Part shown: positions 8,834-17,723 of the stretch, one piece after another | Numbering within the stretch: the first letter of the stretch is position 1 | How the letters are laid out: every line of letters begins with the position of its first letter | Source: Prevotella sp. E15-22 | Lineage (GTDB): Bacteria; Bacteroidota; Bacteroidia; Bacteroidales; Bacteroidaceae | Direction of reading: 5' to 3' | Length of the DNA stretch: 64,000 nt | Assembly (NCBI RefSeq): GCF_023204875.1 | Contig: NZ_CP096247.1 | Span: 1,488,001 to 1,552,000, forward strand | The notes under the pieces: model-generated | What the model was told of the DNA's origin: nothing | Databases searched by the model: none | Seen by the model: only the letters and a program-made list of their open reading frames with translations | Made by a program: the position numbers and the translations under genes

Positions 8834-10327
8834 ATGACATCAAAAAACGAAAATAGTTACGGTCACGTACTGAAATATGTGGGCATCTTTGGTGGTGTAC
8901 AGGGGCTTAGTATTCTTGTGAGCTTAGTACGCAACAAGGTTGTCGCATTTTTCTTGGGCCCCGATGGAATGGGACTAGTTTCGTTGTTTAACTCTACGAT
9001 AAACTTTATCTCGCAGAGTACGAACATGGGTATCTCTTTTAGTGCAGTGAAACACGTGTCAGAGTTGTATGACTCTGGAGATGAAGTTCGTATGCAGAAG
9101 TTTATTAAGGTGGTTCGTGCGTGGAGTTTTTTAACGGCTTTGATTGGTATGCTTGTATGTGTGATTGCGGGTCCGTTAATGAACAACACGTTTTCATGGG
9201 GTGATCACACCTTGCATTTCATTTTGTTGGCTCCTGCGGTAGGCTTAATGGCTATTACAGGTGGCGAAACTGCTATTTTGAAAGGATGTAGAAGGTTGAA
9301 AGCGCTTGCGATAATACAGGTAATCAATGTCTTTGTCGCTCTAGTACTAGCTGTTGTGATATTTAGTACGCTAGGGCAGTCGGGAATTGTGCCTGTCATT
9401 ATTTTGATGGCCACCGTTATGATGATAACCACTATTTGGTATTCCTACAAACTTTTTCCTTTTAGCTTGTACGGAAGTTCTGGCGTTTTAGGCGAAGGAA
9501 TGGGAATGGTGCGTTTGGGAGGAACATTTGTGTTGGCTGGTATATTGGGTAGTGGAGCAGAAATCCTAATCCGTTCTTTTTTAAATAAGGTAGGCGATCT
9601 GGATACTGTGGGATTCTATAATGCAGGACTGATGATTGCTGTTACCTATTCCGGTATGGTCTTTTCTGCGATGGAAACGGATTATTTTCCTCGATTGTCG
9701 GCGGTAGGTAATGATCGAAAGCAGATGTGTGACATGGTAAATCGACAGATAGAGGTGTCATTGCTTATCGCTTCTCCTCTGTTGGCCCTACTGATTGTCT
9801 TTATGCCTGTAGCTATTCCTTTACTATTCAGACAAGATTTCCTGCCTGTTATTTCTATGGCCCAAATTGCAGTACTTTCAATGTATTTTAAGGCTATATC
9901 TTTGCCTATTGCATATCTACAACTGGCTAAGGCAAACTCTATAGGCTATCTTTTGCTAGAGGGCGTTTTTGATGTCGTAATGGTACTCTTCGTCGTGCTT
10001 TTCTATCAATTCTGGGGACTTATTGGAACTGGATTGGCACTAAGTGTATCGTATTTTATGAATGTTGTGATGGTATATGCCTATGCTCATGTAAAATATG
10101 GTTATAGAATATCTATCTCTGCAGTTCAACTTGTGGCTATCCAGGTACCATTAGGCATTGCAGTCTATTTTACCACTTGTCTTGATAATGTCTTGATGGC
10201 ATGGAGTTTAGGACTTATTCTGGCATTTGTCAGTATGGCTATATCAATTTATATTGTACATCAGAAGACTCGACTTTGGAATGCTTTAAGAGCTAAAATA
10301 ACGTCAAAACTTCGTGGGCATGACTAA
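8834..10327 (+). CDS. Polysaccharide flippase, Wzx/PST family
   Basis: A 497-residue polytopic membrane protein of the MOP flippase superfamily, which moves lipid-linked oligosaccharides across the inner membrane. About a dozen hydrophobic segments run through the whole length, and the N-terminal KYVGIFGGVQGLSILVSLVRNK and FFLGPDGMGLVSLFNS resemble O-antigen translocases. The ATG at 8834 follows the -7 box by 17 bp; a longer open frame from 8681 would overlap the promoter. It overlaps the next transferase gene by eight bases and is divergent from three other transferase genes, which supports a glycan-export role. Confidence 0.87.
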   Translation: MTSKNENSYGHVLKYVGIFGGVQGLSILVSLVRNKVVAFFLGPDGMGLVSLFNSTINFISQSTNMGISFSAVKHVSELYDSGDEVRMQKFIKVVRAWSFLTALIGMLVCVIAGPLMNNTFSWGDHTLHFILLAPAVGLMAITGGETAILKGCRRLKALAIIQVINVFVALVLAVVIFSTLGQSGIVPVIILMATVMMITTIWYSYKLFPFSLYGSSGVLGEGMGMVRLGGTFVLAGILGSGAEILIRSFLNKVGDLDTVGFYNAGLMIAVTYSGMVFSAMETDYFPRLSAVGNDRKQMCDMVNRQIEVSLLIASPLLALLIVFMPVAIPLLFRQDFLPVISMAQIAVLSMYFKAISLPIAYLQLAKANSIGYLLLEGVFDVVMVLFVVLFYQFWGLIGTGLALSVSYFMNVVMVYAYAHVKYGYRISISAVQLVAIQVPLGIAVYFTTCLDNVLMAWSLGLILAFVSMAISIYIVHQKTRLWNALRAKITSKLRGHD

Positions 10328-11297
10328 CGTTTCCGTTCTTGTGGCAGTTTATAATGCTTCGACTTATTTAGGAGAGTGTCTTGATTCGCTACTAAGGCAA
10401 ACGTATCGAGATATTCAAGTTTTGTGTATTGATGATTGTTCTACAGATAATTCATTGAATATTCTTCAAGAATACGCTCGGCGAGATGCACGTGTGGAGA
10501 TTATTCATTTGAAGGAGAATAAAGGACAGGCTTATGCACGCAACGAAGGTTTGAAGTATGTTAAGGGACGGTATGTTTGTTTTCTAGATGCGGATGATTG
10601 GTTTGCAGAGGATGCACTAGAACTTGCTGTATCAGCGTTTGAGAATAATAACGTAGATTCAGTTCTTTTTGATGTGTCAATGGATTATCAGGATCATACA
10701 GAGAGATATCCTATGCCGTCATTTGAGTATTTGACAGGTAAGGAAGCTTTCCGAATGAGTCTTACGTGGCAGATTCATGGAGTCTACATGGTTCGTACAG
10801 CTATTCACCAACGTTTTCCTTATGACACGACATGCAGACTTTATAGTGATGATAATACAACGAGGATGCATTTTCTTTATTCACAGCGTGTTATGAGTTG
10901 TAAAGGTGTATATCATTATCGCCAACACGAAGGTTCTATGACACATCAGATTAGTGTCAGGCGCTTTGATTATCTAAAGGCAAATGAGTCGATGAAATCG
11001 ATGCTTTTTAAAGAGAAGGCTCCTCGTGATGTCCTGGCATTATACGAAAATCACCGTTGGCTAAACTTAGTTGGTGTCTATATGTTCTACTTTGTTCATG
11101 GTCATGAGTTAAGTAAGGCTGATTGTCGCTGGGGACTACAGGAACTTCGTAGGGTGTGGAAAACGATAGATAGATCTTTACTTGACGGACGTACTACAAG
11201 AAAGTTTGGTTATATGGTTATGCCTGCCTGGATACTCTTTCGTTGTGAAGAGTGGTTGTATTTTACAATAAGAGGTTTTTTAGGAAAGAATTATTAA
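10320..11297 (+). CDS. Glycosyltransferase family 2
   Basis: An inverting GT-A glycosyltransferase of 325 residues. The start of the protein reads NVSVLVAVYNASTYLGECL, followed by LCIDDCSTDNS, GQAYARNEGLKYV and the metal-binding LDADDW. The ATG at 10320 is preferred to an in-frame GTG at 10314; either way the gene overlaps the flippase end, so the two are coupled. It likely contributes one sugar to the glycan that the flippase exports. Confidence 0.9.
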   Translation: MTNVSVLVAVYNASTYLGECLDSLLRQTYRDIQVLCIDDCSTDNSLNILQEYARRDARVEIIHLKENKGQAYARNEGLKYVKGRYVCFLDADDWFAEDALELAVSAFENNNVDSVLFDVSMDYQDHTERYPMPSFEYLTGKEAFRMSLTWQIHGVYMVRTAIHQRFPYDTTCRLYSDDNTTRMHFLYSQRVMSCKGVYHYRQHEGSMTHQISVRRFDYLKANESMKSMLFKEKAPRDVLALYENHRWLNLVGVYMFYFVHGHELSKADCRWGLQELRRVWKTIDRSLLDGRTTRKFGYMVMPAWILFRCEEWLYFTIRGFLGKNY

Positions 11298-11298
11298 T

Positions 11299-13683
11299 AT
11301 GATAGATTTGCTGTCACAACTGAATGAAAGTCAGCGCAGCGCTGTGGAATATTGTGATGGAGCCTCATTGGTGATTGCTGGTGCGGGCTCTGGAAAAACG
11401 CGTGTGCTAACATATAAAATTGCTTATCTACTGCAAGTAAAAGGGTTGAAGCCTTGGAATATTCTAGCTCTTACGTTTACAAATAAGGCTGCGCGTGAGA
11501 TGAAGGAACGTATTGCGAAGCTTGTTGGTCACGAACAAGCGCGTTATCTAAATATGGGTACATTTCATAGTGTGTTCTCGCGAATTCTGAGAGCTGAGGC
11601 CGAAAAAATGGGCTTTTCATCGAACTTCACTATCTATGATCAGACTGATGCGCGTTCGTTGGTTAAAAGTATTATCAAGGAGATGGGGCTCGATGATAAA
11701 GACTATAAACCTTCTGCGGTGAGCGATCAAATTTCAATGGCCAAAAACCATTTGATTTTGCCTAATGCTTTTGTGAACTGTTCGCTCTACGACAACAAGA
11801 AGCCCAAGGTGGTCGATATTTATGTGAGATATTCAGAGCGTTGTCGGCAGGCAAATGCTATGGACTTTGATGATTTACTGGTAAATACATGGTTACTGTT
11901 TAATAACCATGAAGAAGTGCGACGGAAATATGTTGAGCGTTTTGCCTTTGTGTTGGTTGACGAGTATCAGGATACGAATTTCGCTCAGCAGAAAATCGTG
12001 CTACAACTAACTCTGGAGCCCCAACGTGTGTGCGTAGTAGGTGATGATGCCCAAAGTATTTATAGTTTCCGTGGTGCAAATATTGATAATATCCTGAATT
12101 TTAAGGATTCATATGATAATGCTAAACTGTTTAAACTAGAACAGAATTACCGTTCCACCCAGTTAATTGTTCAGGCTGCTAATAGTCTGATTCGTAAGAA
12201 TGAGCGTCAGATTCCTAAAGATGTGTTCAGTAAGAATGAACATGGCGAGAAATTGACACTTAAACCTGCATATAGTGATAAAGAAGAGGCAATTATCGTT
12301 TGTAAGGATATTCAACGTATCCGTCGTCAAGAACATGCAGAATATAGCGACTTTGCTATTCTATATCGTACAAATGCACAAAGTCGTTCGTTTGAGGAAC
12401 AGATGCGAAAGGATGGAATTCCTTATCGAATATACGGTGGATTGAGCTTTTATCAACGAAAAGAGATAAAGGATGTGATTGCATACTTCCGTTTGGTTTC
12501 AAATCCAAATGATGAAGAGGCTTTGAAGCGTATTATAAATTATCCTGCGCGTGGTATTGGTGATACAACTTTGAATAAGATTGTTGCAACAGCCACGACC
12601 TATGGCGTTTCGCTGTGGACAGTTATTCAACAACCTGTGCTCTTTCATCTAGAAATAAGTGCAGGAACAGCCAAAAAAGTAGAAGCATTCCGACAACTTG
12701 TTGAAGGGTGGGGTAATCGGAAGGATGTTGAGGATGCTTATCAGTTGGGTCATGCTATTATTCAGGAGAGTGGTGTGTCTAAAGATATTTATTCCAGTAG
12801 GAATCCTGAAGACCTTTCTAGACAGGAGAATCTTGAGGAATTCCTCGGTGGAATGCAAGATTTTGTTGAGAGTCGCCGTGAGGAAGGCATGGAAGATCAG
12901 GTGGCCTTAAGTGATTTCCTGCAAGAGGTTGCTCTGTTGACCGATTTGGATAGTGATACTGACGAGAATCAGTCAAAAGTGTCACTTATGACCATTCACT
13001 CGGCAAAGGGATTGGAGTTCCCTACGGTATTTGTTGTTGGCCTTGAGGAAAACATCTTACCTTCTCCCATGTGCATTAATTCGATGCGTGAATTAGAAGA
13101 AGAAAGACGATTGCTCTATGTGGCCATTACCCGTGCAGAGAAACATTGTATTCTGACGTGTGCTCAGAATCGTTTTCGCTTTGGACATATAGAGTTTAAT
13201 TCTCCCTCACGTTTTATTCGTGATTTTGATTCTGCGTTACTTCGAGTAGAGGGAAATCTGGAAGGAGGGTTTCGTAGCCATGACGATGCTAGAAAGCCTT
13301 GGCAGAGACCTTCGGAGGGGCCAGAATGGATGCAAAATCCAAGACCTGTGGCCACGCAGTTCAAGGCTGATCCGAAGCCGCGTCAAATACCTATACGTAA
13401 GCCTGAACCAGCGGTCAATCCTTTTAGCGCTTCATTCGAACGTCAGTTGAACAAGGCAAGTAATGGGCGATTTAAGCCTGTGTTAAGGATAGCTCCAACG
13501 GCGTCTACTTCTAGTCAGGCTGTTTCTTTGACTGAAGGCGTAACTATCGAACATCAGCGTTTTGGTATCGGAAAGGTGATTAAGATCGAAGGGGCTGGTG
13601 ACAATGAAAAGGCTACGGTGGAGTTCCGTAATGCGGGAACCAAGCAGTTGCTTTTGAAATTTGCAAAATTTCGTGTCGTTTAA
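11299..13683 (+). CDS. pcrA: ATP-dependent DNA helicase PcrA/UvrD
   Basis: A superfamily 1A 3'-5' DNA helicase used in repair and in clearing replication obstacles. The 794-residue protein has every helicase motif: Walker A GAGSGKT at 28-34, ALTFTNKAAREM, motif II VLVDEYQDTN, motif III VGDDAQSIYSFRGA, YRSTQ, and the late motifs TIHSAKGLEF and LYVAITRAE. The last 45 residues (GVTIEHQRFGIGKVIKIEG and following) form the Tudor-like domain that in PcrA contacts RNA polymerase. It begins one base after the preceding transferase stop, perhaps co-transcribed, but has no functional tie to glycan genes. Confidence 0.95.
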   Translation: MIDLLSQLNESQRSAVEYCDGASLVIAGAGSGKTRVLTYKIAYLLQVKGLKPWNILALTFTNKAAREMKERIAKLVGHEQARYLNMGTFHSVFSRILRAEAEKMGFSSNFTIYDQTDARSLVKSIIKEMGLDDKDYKPSAVSDQISMAKNHLILPNAFVNCSLYDNKKPKVVDIYVRYSERCRQANAMDFDDLLVNTWLLFNNHEEVRRKYVERFAFVLVDEYQDTNFAQQKIVLQLTLEPQRVCVVGDDAQSIYSFRGANIDNILNFKDSYDNAKLFKLEQNYRSTQLIVQAANSLIRKNERQIPKDVFSKNEHGEKLTLKPAYSDKEEAIIVCKDIQRIRRQEHAEYSDFAILYRTNAQSRSFEEQMRKDGIPYRIYGGLSFYQRKEIKDVIAYFRLVSNPNDEEALKRIINYPARGIGDTTLNKIVATATTYGVSLWTVIQQPVLFHLEISAGTAKKVEAFRQLVEGWGNRKDVEDAYQLGHAIIQESGVSKDIYSSRNPEDLSRQENLEEFLGGMQDFVESRREEGMEDQVALSDFLQEVALLTDLDSDTDENQSKVSLMTIHSAKGLEFPTVFVVGLEENILPSPMCINSMRELEEERRLLYVAITRAEKHCILTCAQNRFRFGHIEFNSPSRFIRDFDSALLRVEGNLEGGFRSHDDARKPWQRPSEGPEWMQNPRPVATQFKADPKPRQIPIRKPEPAVNPFSASFERQLNKASNGRFKPVLRIAPTASTSSQAVSLTEGVTIEHQRFGIGKVIKIEGAGDNEKATVEFRNAGTKQLLLKFAKFRVV

Positions 13684-13722
13684 TCTTTAAAATTGTTATA
13701 TTTACTCGTACAAACTACATGA

Positions 13723-13747
13723 AGGGTACACTTTTTAAGTGTATCCT
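13723..13747 (+). terminator. Hairpin after pcrA
   Basis: AGGGTACACTT pairs with AAGTGTATCCT (one G-U pair) across a TTT loop, 40 bp after the pcrA stop. There is no T tract behind it, so termination is plausible but not certain. Confidence 0.45.
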
Positions 13748-13788
13748 GCAAACTAATGTGAAAAGGCGGTAAAGAATATCAATAACTA

Positions 13789-13819
13789 TTGCAAGAATCA
13801 AGGAATTTTTGTACTTTTG
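13789..13819 (+). promoter_or_regulatory. Promoter for the ftsY-rimO-bat gene train
   Basis: TTG at 13789-13791 and TACTTTTG at 13812-13819 are 20 bp apart, fitting the Bacteroidetes -33/-7 consensus. The ftsY ATG lies 24 bp after the -7 box. Confidence 0.65.
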
Positions 13820-13842
13820 CACGTTGAAATACGTATTCGAAT

Positions 13843-14799
13843 ATGGGATTATTTGATTTTTTTAGTAAGAAGAAAAAAGAAGAAACATTAGACAAAGGTC
13901 TGGAAAAGACTAAAACGTCTGTGTTTGACAAGCTTGCTCGTGCCGTTGCTGGAAAGTCTAAAGTTGATGATGATGTGCTAGACAACCTTGAGGAAGTGTT
14001 GATTACGAGTGATGTGGGTGTGGATACCACATTGAAGATTATTGAGCGAATAGAAGAGCGTGTCGCTCGCGATAAATACGTATCAACGAGCGAGTTGAAT
14101 GCTATTCTTCGCGATGAAATCGCTGCGTTGTTGGCAGAGAATAATTCTGATGATAACGATAATTGGGACTTGCCCAAGGATCATAAGCCATATGTCATCT
14201 TAGTGGTTGGTGTGAATGGCGTAGGTAAAACCACCACAATAGGAAAGTTAGCTTGGCAGTTTAAGCAGGCAGGCAAGAAAGTTTATCTTGGTGCTGCCGA
14301 TACATTCCGTGCTGCAGCTGTAGAGCAGTTGTGCATTTGGGGCGAGCGAGTAGGCGTGCCTGTCATAAAACAGCAGATGGGGTCTGATCCAGCATCCGTG
14401 GCTTTTGATACTTTACAGAGTGCTAAGGCTAATGATGCAGACGTGGTGATAATCGATACTGCAGGTCGCTTGCATAATAAAGTTGGCTTGATGAACGAAT
14501 TGAAGAAGATTAAGGATGTGATGAAAAAGGTGCTGCCCGAGGCTCCTGATGAGGTGATGTTGGTCCTGGATGGTTCCACTGGACAGAACGCTTTTGAACA
14601 GGCTAAACAGTTTGCTGCCGTGACGCAGATTACTTCACTGGCAATCACCAAACTAGATGGTACGGCCAAGGGTGGTGTTGTCATTGGTATCAGCGATCAG
14701 TTGAAGGTGCCTGTTAAGTACATCGGACTGGGCGAGGGTATGGAAGATTTGCAGCTTTTTAATAAGAAAGATTTTGTGGATTCTTTGTTTAAAGGCTGA
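13843..14799 (+). CDS. ftsY: Signal recognition particle receptor FtsY
   Basis: FtsY is the GTPase receptor that brings SRP-ribosome complexes to the Sec translocon. The 318-residue protein begins with a short basic, amphipathic stretch (MGLFDFFSKKKKEE) in place of the long acidic A domain of enterobacteria, the common compact form. The N domain is followed by the G domain with GVNGVGKT at residues 123-130, DTAGRLHNK and TKLDGTAKGG, then the closing IGLGEGMEDLQLF. It has its own upstream promoter and leads a compact gene train. Confidence 0.97.
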   Translation: MGLFDFFSKKKKEETLDKGLEKTKTSVFDKLARAVAGKSKVDDDVLDNLEEVLITSDVGVDTTLKIIERIEERVARDKYVSTSELNAILRDEIAALLAENNSDDNDNWDLPKDHKPYVILVVGVNGVGKTTTIGKLAWQFKQAGKKVYLGAADTFRAAAVEQLCIWGERVGVPVIKQQMGSDPASVAFDTLQSAKANDADVVIIDTAGRLHNKVGLMNELKKIKDVMKKVLPEAPDEVMLVLDGSTGQNAFEQAKQFAAVTQITSLAITKLDGTAKGGVVIGISDQLKVPVKYIGLGEGMEDLQLFNKKDFVDSLFKG

Positions 14800-14803
14800 G
14801 AAT

Positions 14804-14884
14804 ATGAAGAAAACTTTTTTTGAAGGCTTGATTATAGGATTGGCATGTGGCGCATTTGCTGCTTGTCTCTTCTTCATATTATAA
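14804..14884 (+). CDS. 26-residue predicted membrane peptide
   Basis: An ATG four bases after the ftsY stop opens a 26-codon frame ending in TAA at 14882-14884, overlapping an ATG and lying four bases before the rimO start. The peptide starts MKKTFFEGL and continues as one hydrophobic helix with small residues and two cysteines, ending at Leu26. Tight packing between ftsY and rimO, a lysine-flanked N-terminus and a single-span composition speak for a real small membrane protein. It is too short to recognise by family and no function is assigned. Confidence 0.5.
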   Translation: MKKTFFEGLIIGLACGAFAACLFFIL

Positions 14885-14887
14885 TGA

Positions 14888-16213
14888 ATGATGAAGACTA
14901 TTGACTTTATTTCACTCGGATGCTCTAAGAATCTGGTGGACAGCGAGAACCTGATGGGTATGTTTGAAGCGAAGAACTTCCACGTGACCCACGATAGCGA
15001 TAATCCTAAAGGAGAAGTTGTCGTTGTTAATACTTGTGGTTTTATCGCCGATGCCAAGGAGGAAAGCATTAATACAATTTTAGAACAAGTTGCTCGCAAA
15101 AACGAGGGTAAGGTGCAGAAGATATTCGTTATGGGGTGTCTCTCGGAGCGTTATCTTGCGGATCTTGAAGCTGAGATACCTGAGGTGGACGGATGGTATG
15201 GCAAGTTTAACTATCGTCAGTTGTTGGAGGATTTGTTAAAGTCTGAAGATTGTCCTGCAGATGATTCCGAGATGGGAAAATGTAACGTGATACATCGGAA
15301 ACTCACCACGCCCTCTCACTATGCCTATATCAAAATAAGCGAAGGTTGTGACAGACATTGCGCTTACTGTGCCATCCCGCTGATTACGGGCAGGCACCAA
15401 AGTAGACCTATGGAGGATATCTTGGACGAGGTGCGCTGGCTGGTGAGTCAAGGCACAAAAGAGTTCCAGGTTATTGCGCAGGAGTTGACGTACTATGGAG
15501 TGGATATCTATGGTGAGCAGCGCATTGCCGAACTTATTGAGCGTATGGCTGATATCGATGGCGTAGAGTGGATCAGACTTCATTATGCCTATCCCAATCA
15601 TTTTCCATGGGGCTTACTGCGTGTGATGCGTGAAAAAAAGAATGTTTGTCGCTATATGGATATTGCTTTACAGCATATTAGCGACCACATGCTAACAAGG
15701 ATGCGCCGTAATACATCGAAGAAAGAAACGATGGAACTTATTGAACGTATGCGTCGAGAAGTGCCTGGCATCCACTTGAGAACTACGTTAATGGTTGGCT
15801 TCCCTGGTGAAACAGATGAAGATTTCCAAGAATTGGTAGATTTTGTGAAATGGGCTCGATTTGAACGAATGGGTGCTTTCTCCTATTCTGAGGAAGATGG
15901 AACATATTCTGCAGAACATTATGAAGACGATGTTCCCGAGGAAGTTAAGGAACAGCGATTAAGCAGGCTGATGCGTGTGCAGCAGAATATTAGTGCTGAG
16001 ATAGAGGCAGAAAAAGTTGGCCAGACACTTCCCGTAATTATTGATAGAATTGAAGGGGATTATTATATTGGCCGTACAGAGTTTTGTTCACCAGAGGTTG
16101 ACCCAGAAGTACTCATATCCATTCATGATGAGACATTGGAAATTGGTAAATTCTATCAAGTGAGAATTATTGACTCAGAGGAATTTGATCTTTATGGAAT
16201 TGTGGAAAAATAA
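14888..16213 (+). CDS. rimO: Ribosomal protein S12 methylthiotransferase RimO
   Basis: RimO is a radical SAM enzyme that adds a methylthio group to the conserved aspartate of ribosomal protein S12. The 441-residue protein has the N-terminal UPF0004 domain with its cluster cysteines (SLGCSKNLVDSENLMG, NTCGFI, GCLSERY), the radical SAM motif CDRHCAYC, and a C-terminal TRAM domain (RTEFCSPEVDPEV). The neighbouring ATG at 14891 is an equally possible start. Confidence 0.96.
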   Translation: MMKTIDFISLGCSKNLVDSENLMGMFEAKNFHVTHDSDNPKGEVVVVNTCGFIADAKEESINTILEQVARKNEGKVQKIFVMGCLSERYLADLEAEIPEVDGWYGKFNYRQLLEDLLKSEDCPADDSEMGKCNVIHRKLTTPSHYAYIKISEGCDRHCAYCAIPLITGRHQSRPMEDILDEVRWLVSQGTKEFQVIAQELTYYGVDIYGEQRIAELIERMADIDGVEWIRLHYAYPNHFPWGLLRVMREKKNVCRYMDIALQHISDHMLTRMRRNTSKKETMELIERMRREVPGIHLRTTLMVGFPGETDEDFQELVDFVKWARFERMGAFSYSEEDGTYSAEHYEDDVPEEVKEQRLSRLMRVQQNISAEIEAEKVGQTLPVIIDRIEGDYYIGRTEFCSPEVDPEVLISIHDETLEIGKFYQVRIIDSEEFDLYGIVEK

Positions 16214-16224
16214 ACTGGAAACTA

Positions 16225-16512
16225 ATGAATAATAAAGAGTTTGTTACATTATTGGCAGGACGCACAGGAATGAAGGTTTCTGAGGCTCAAAAGACCATGG
16301 AATCAATTATTTCCATCATGGGCGATTGCTTTCAAGAGGGAGATACTGTACAGATGGCTAATTTTGGTACGTTTGAAGTTAAAAAGAAGTTGGAACGAAT
16401 CATGGTTAGTCCAACGACTGGTCAGCGTATGCTTGTTCCTCCCAAGTTGGCTTTGACATTCAAGCCCAATCCCACTTGGAAAGATATGATTAAGAAGGGA
16501 GGAACTGAGTGA
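16225..16512 (+). CDS. HU/IHF family nucleoid protein
   Basis: A 95-residue histone-like DNA-binding protein that bends and compacts DNA as a dimer. The sequence runs through the helical dimer core (NNKEFVTLLAGRTGMKVSEA), NFGTFEVKKK and the beta-arm region with PTTGQRMLVPPKLALTFKPN. It lacks the long basic tail of some paralogues. Its stop overlaps the start of the next gene, which also begins with an HU domain, so the two may be co-produced and could form a mixed dimer (inference). Confidence 0.93.
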   Translation: MNNKEFVTLLAGRTGMKVSEAQKTMESIISIMGDCFQEGDTVQMANFGTFEVKKKLERIMVSPTTGQRMLVPPKLALTFKPNPTWKDMIKKGGTE

Positions 16513-17696
16513 TGGGAAAGATATTTATGAGTGACTTGGCCGACCGTCTTGCGGAGCAGGCTGGAATGAGCAAGCGTGATGCTCAGCAGTTTCTGTCCGC
16601 AGTTGTTGAAACTATTCAAGAAGGCGTTAATAACGATAAAATCGTAAAAATTAAGGGACTTGGTACCTTTAAAGTTATTGATGTTGAGGCACGCGAGAGT
16701 GTTAATGTAAACACCGGAGAACGTGTGACCATTGATTCTCATCAGAAGTTAACGTTTACCCCCGATAGTGCCATGAAGGATTTGGTTAACAAACCTTTCT
16801 CTCAGTTTGAGACTGTAGTATTGAACGATGGGGTAGATTTTGATGATGTGAATACGGAGTCTGTAGAGGAACTGAAAGATACAGAGAAACCTGAAGAAAC
16901 AGAAATCCTTGAGGTATCTGAGATATCATCTGTACCGGAAAAATCTGAAGCACCTGAATCATCTGAGAAATCTGAATCATCCGTAATTCCTGTTGTTTCA
17001 GAAGTATCAGAAGCATCTGTTGTCACCGAGATATCTGACGCGCCAGCATCCCCAGAAGTTTCTGACGAACCTGAAGCATCCGAAGTTCCCGAGGTGTCTT
17101 CCGTATCGGAAACACCAGAGATTTCGGAAGCCCCAGAGCTCACTGAGACCACAGAGTATAAGCAATCATATTGGTGGTTGTGGCTATTAATAGCTATTGT
17201 TGCTTGTGTATGTAGTTTTGCTGGAGGCTACATTTTAGGTCGCCATATGGACCGTAATAGCATCTATGATGATGAAGAATCGAAGTCGGATACCACACTT
17301 GCAGTCGTCGTCAATTGCCAAGACACTCTGACTATCAGTGCCCAAAAGAACGATACGTTGAAGGCTGAAGAGCAGGAGATGTCCAAACAAAAGATTGATA
17401 GCGTGAAATCTGACGTATTGACCAAGAAAACTGACGAAGAGACTCCCGAATGGAAGAAATATGAAGATATGGATTCACGTGTGCGTACGGGTGCTTATCG
17501 TATTGTAGGAACCGACCGTGTTGTTAAGGTGAAGAGTGGCGAGACACTAAAACGTATTGCTAATCGCATCTTGGGCGAAGGTATGGAATGCTATGTTGAA
17601 GTATATAATAACATTTCATCCGGTCAGACACTAAAGGAAGGTCAGGAGATAATGATTCCTAAGTTGGAATTAAAGAAGAAACGTAAAAAAGAATAA
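16512..17696 (+). CDS. HU domain - transmembrane - LysM fusion protein
   Basis: The 394-residue protein joins three parts. Residues 1-95 are an HU/IHF-like DNA-binding domain (SDLADRLAEQAGMSKRDAQQ, IKGLGTFKVIDVEARESVNV). Residues about 130-215 are a low-complexity acidic linker of degenerate Ser-Glu-x-Pro repeats. One membrane helix spans about 220-243 (YWWLWLLIAIVACVCSFAGG). After a second linker, residues about 328-388 hold a LysM fold (VKVKSGETLKRIANRILGEG). Helix orientation puts HU in the cytoplasm and LysM in the periplasm, so the protein could connect DNA to peptidoglycan (inference). The ATG at 16512 overlaps the preceding HU gene by one base. It lies 27 bp before the MoxR gene. Confidence 0.9.
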   Translation: MGKIFMSDLADRLAEQAGMSKRDAQQFLSAVVETIQEGVNNDKIVKIKGLGTFKVIDVEARESVNVNTGERVTIDSHQKLTFTPDSAMKDLVNKPFSQFETVVLNDGVDFDDVNTESVEELKDTEKPEETEILEVSEISSVPEKSEAPESSEKSESSVIPVVSEVSEASVVTEISDAPASPEVSDEPEASEVPEVSSVSETPEISEAPELTETTEYKQSYWWLWLLIAIVACVCSFAGGYILGRHMDRNSIYDDEESKSDTTLAVVVNCQDTLTISAQKNDTLKAEEQEMSKQKIDSVKSDVLTKKTDEETPEWKKYEDMDSRVRTGAYRIVGTDRVVKVKSGETLKRIANRILGEGMECYVEVYNNISSGQTLKEGQEIMIPKLELKKKRKKE

Positions 17697-17723
17697 ATCA
17701 ACAATATTAATCATTGTATAATT

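Noticed and set aside
16802..17152. Ser/Asp-rich minus-strand frame opposite the HU-LysM linker
   Set aside because: It mirrors the repetitive Ser-Glu-Pro coding sequence on the plus strand and has no start signal.
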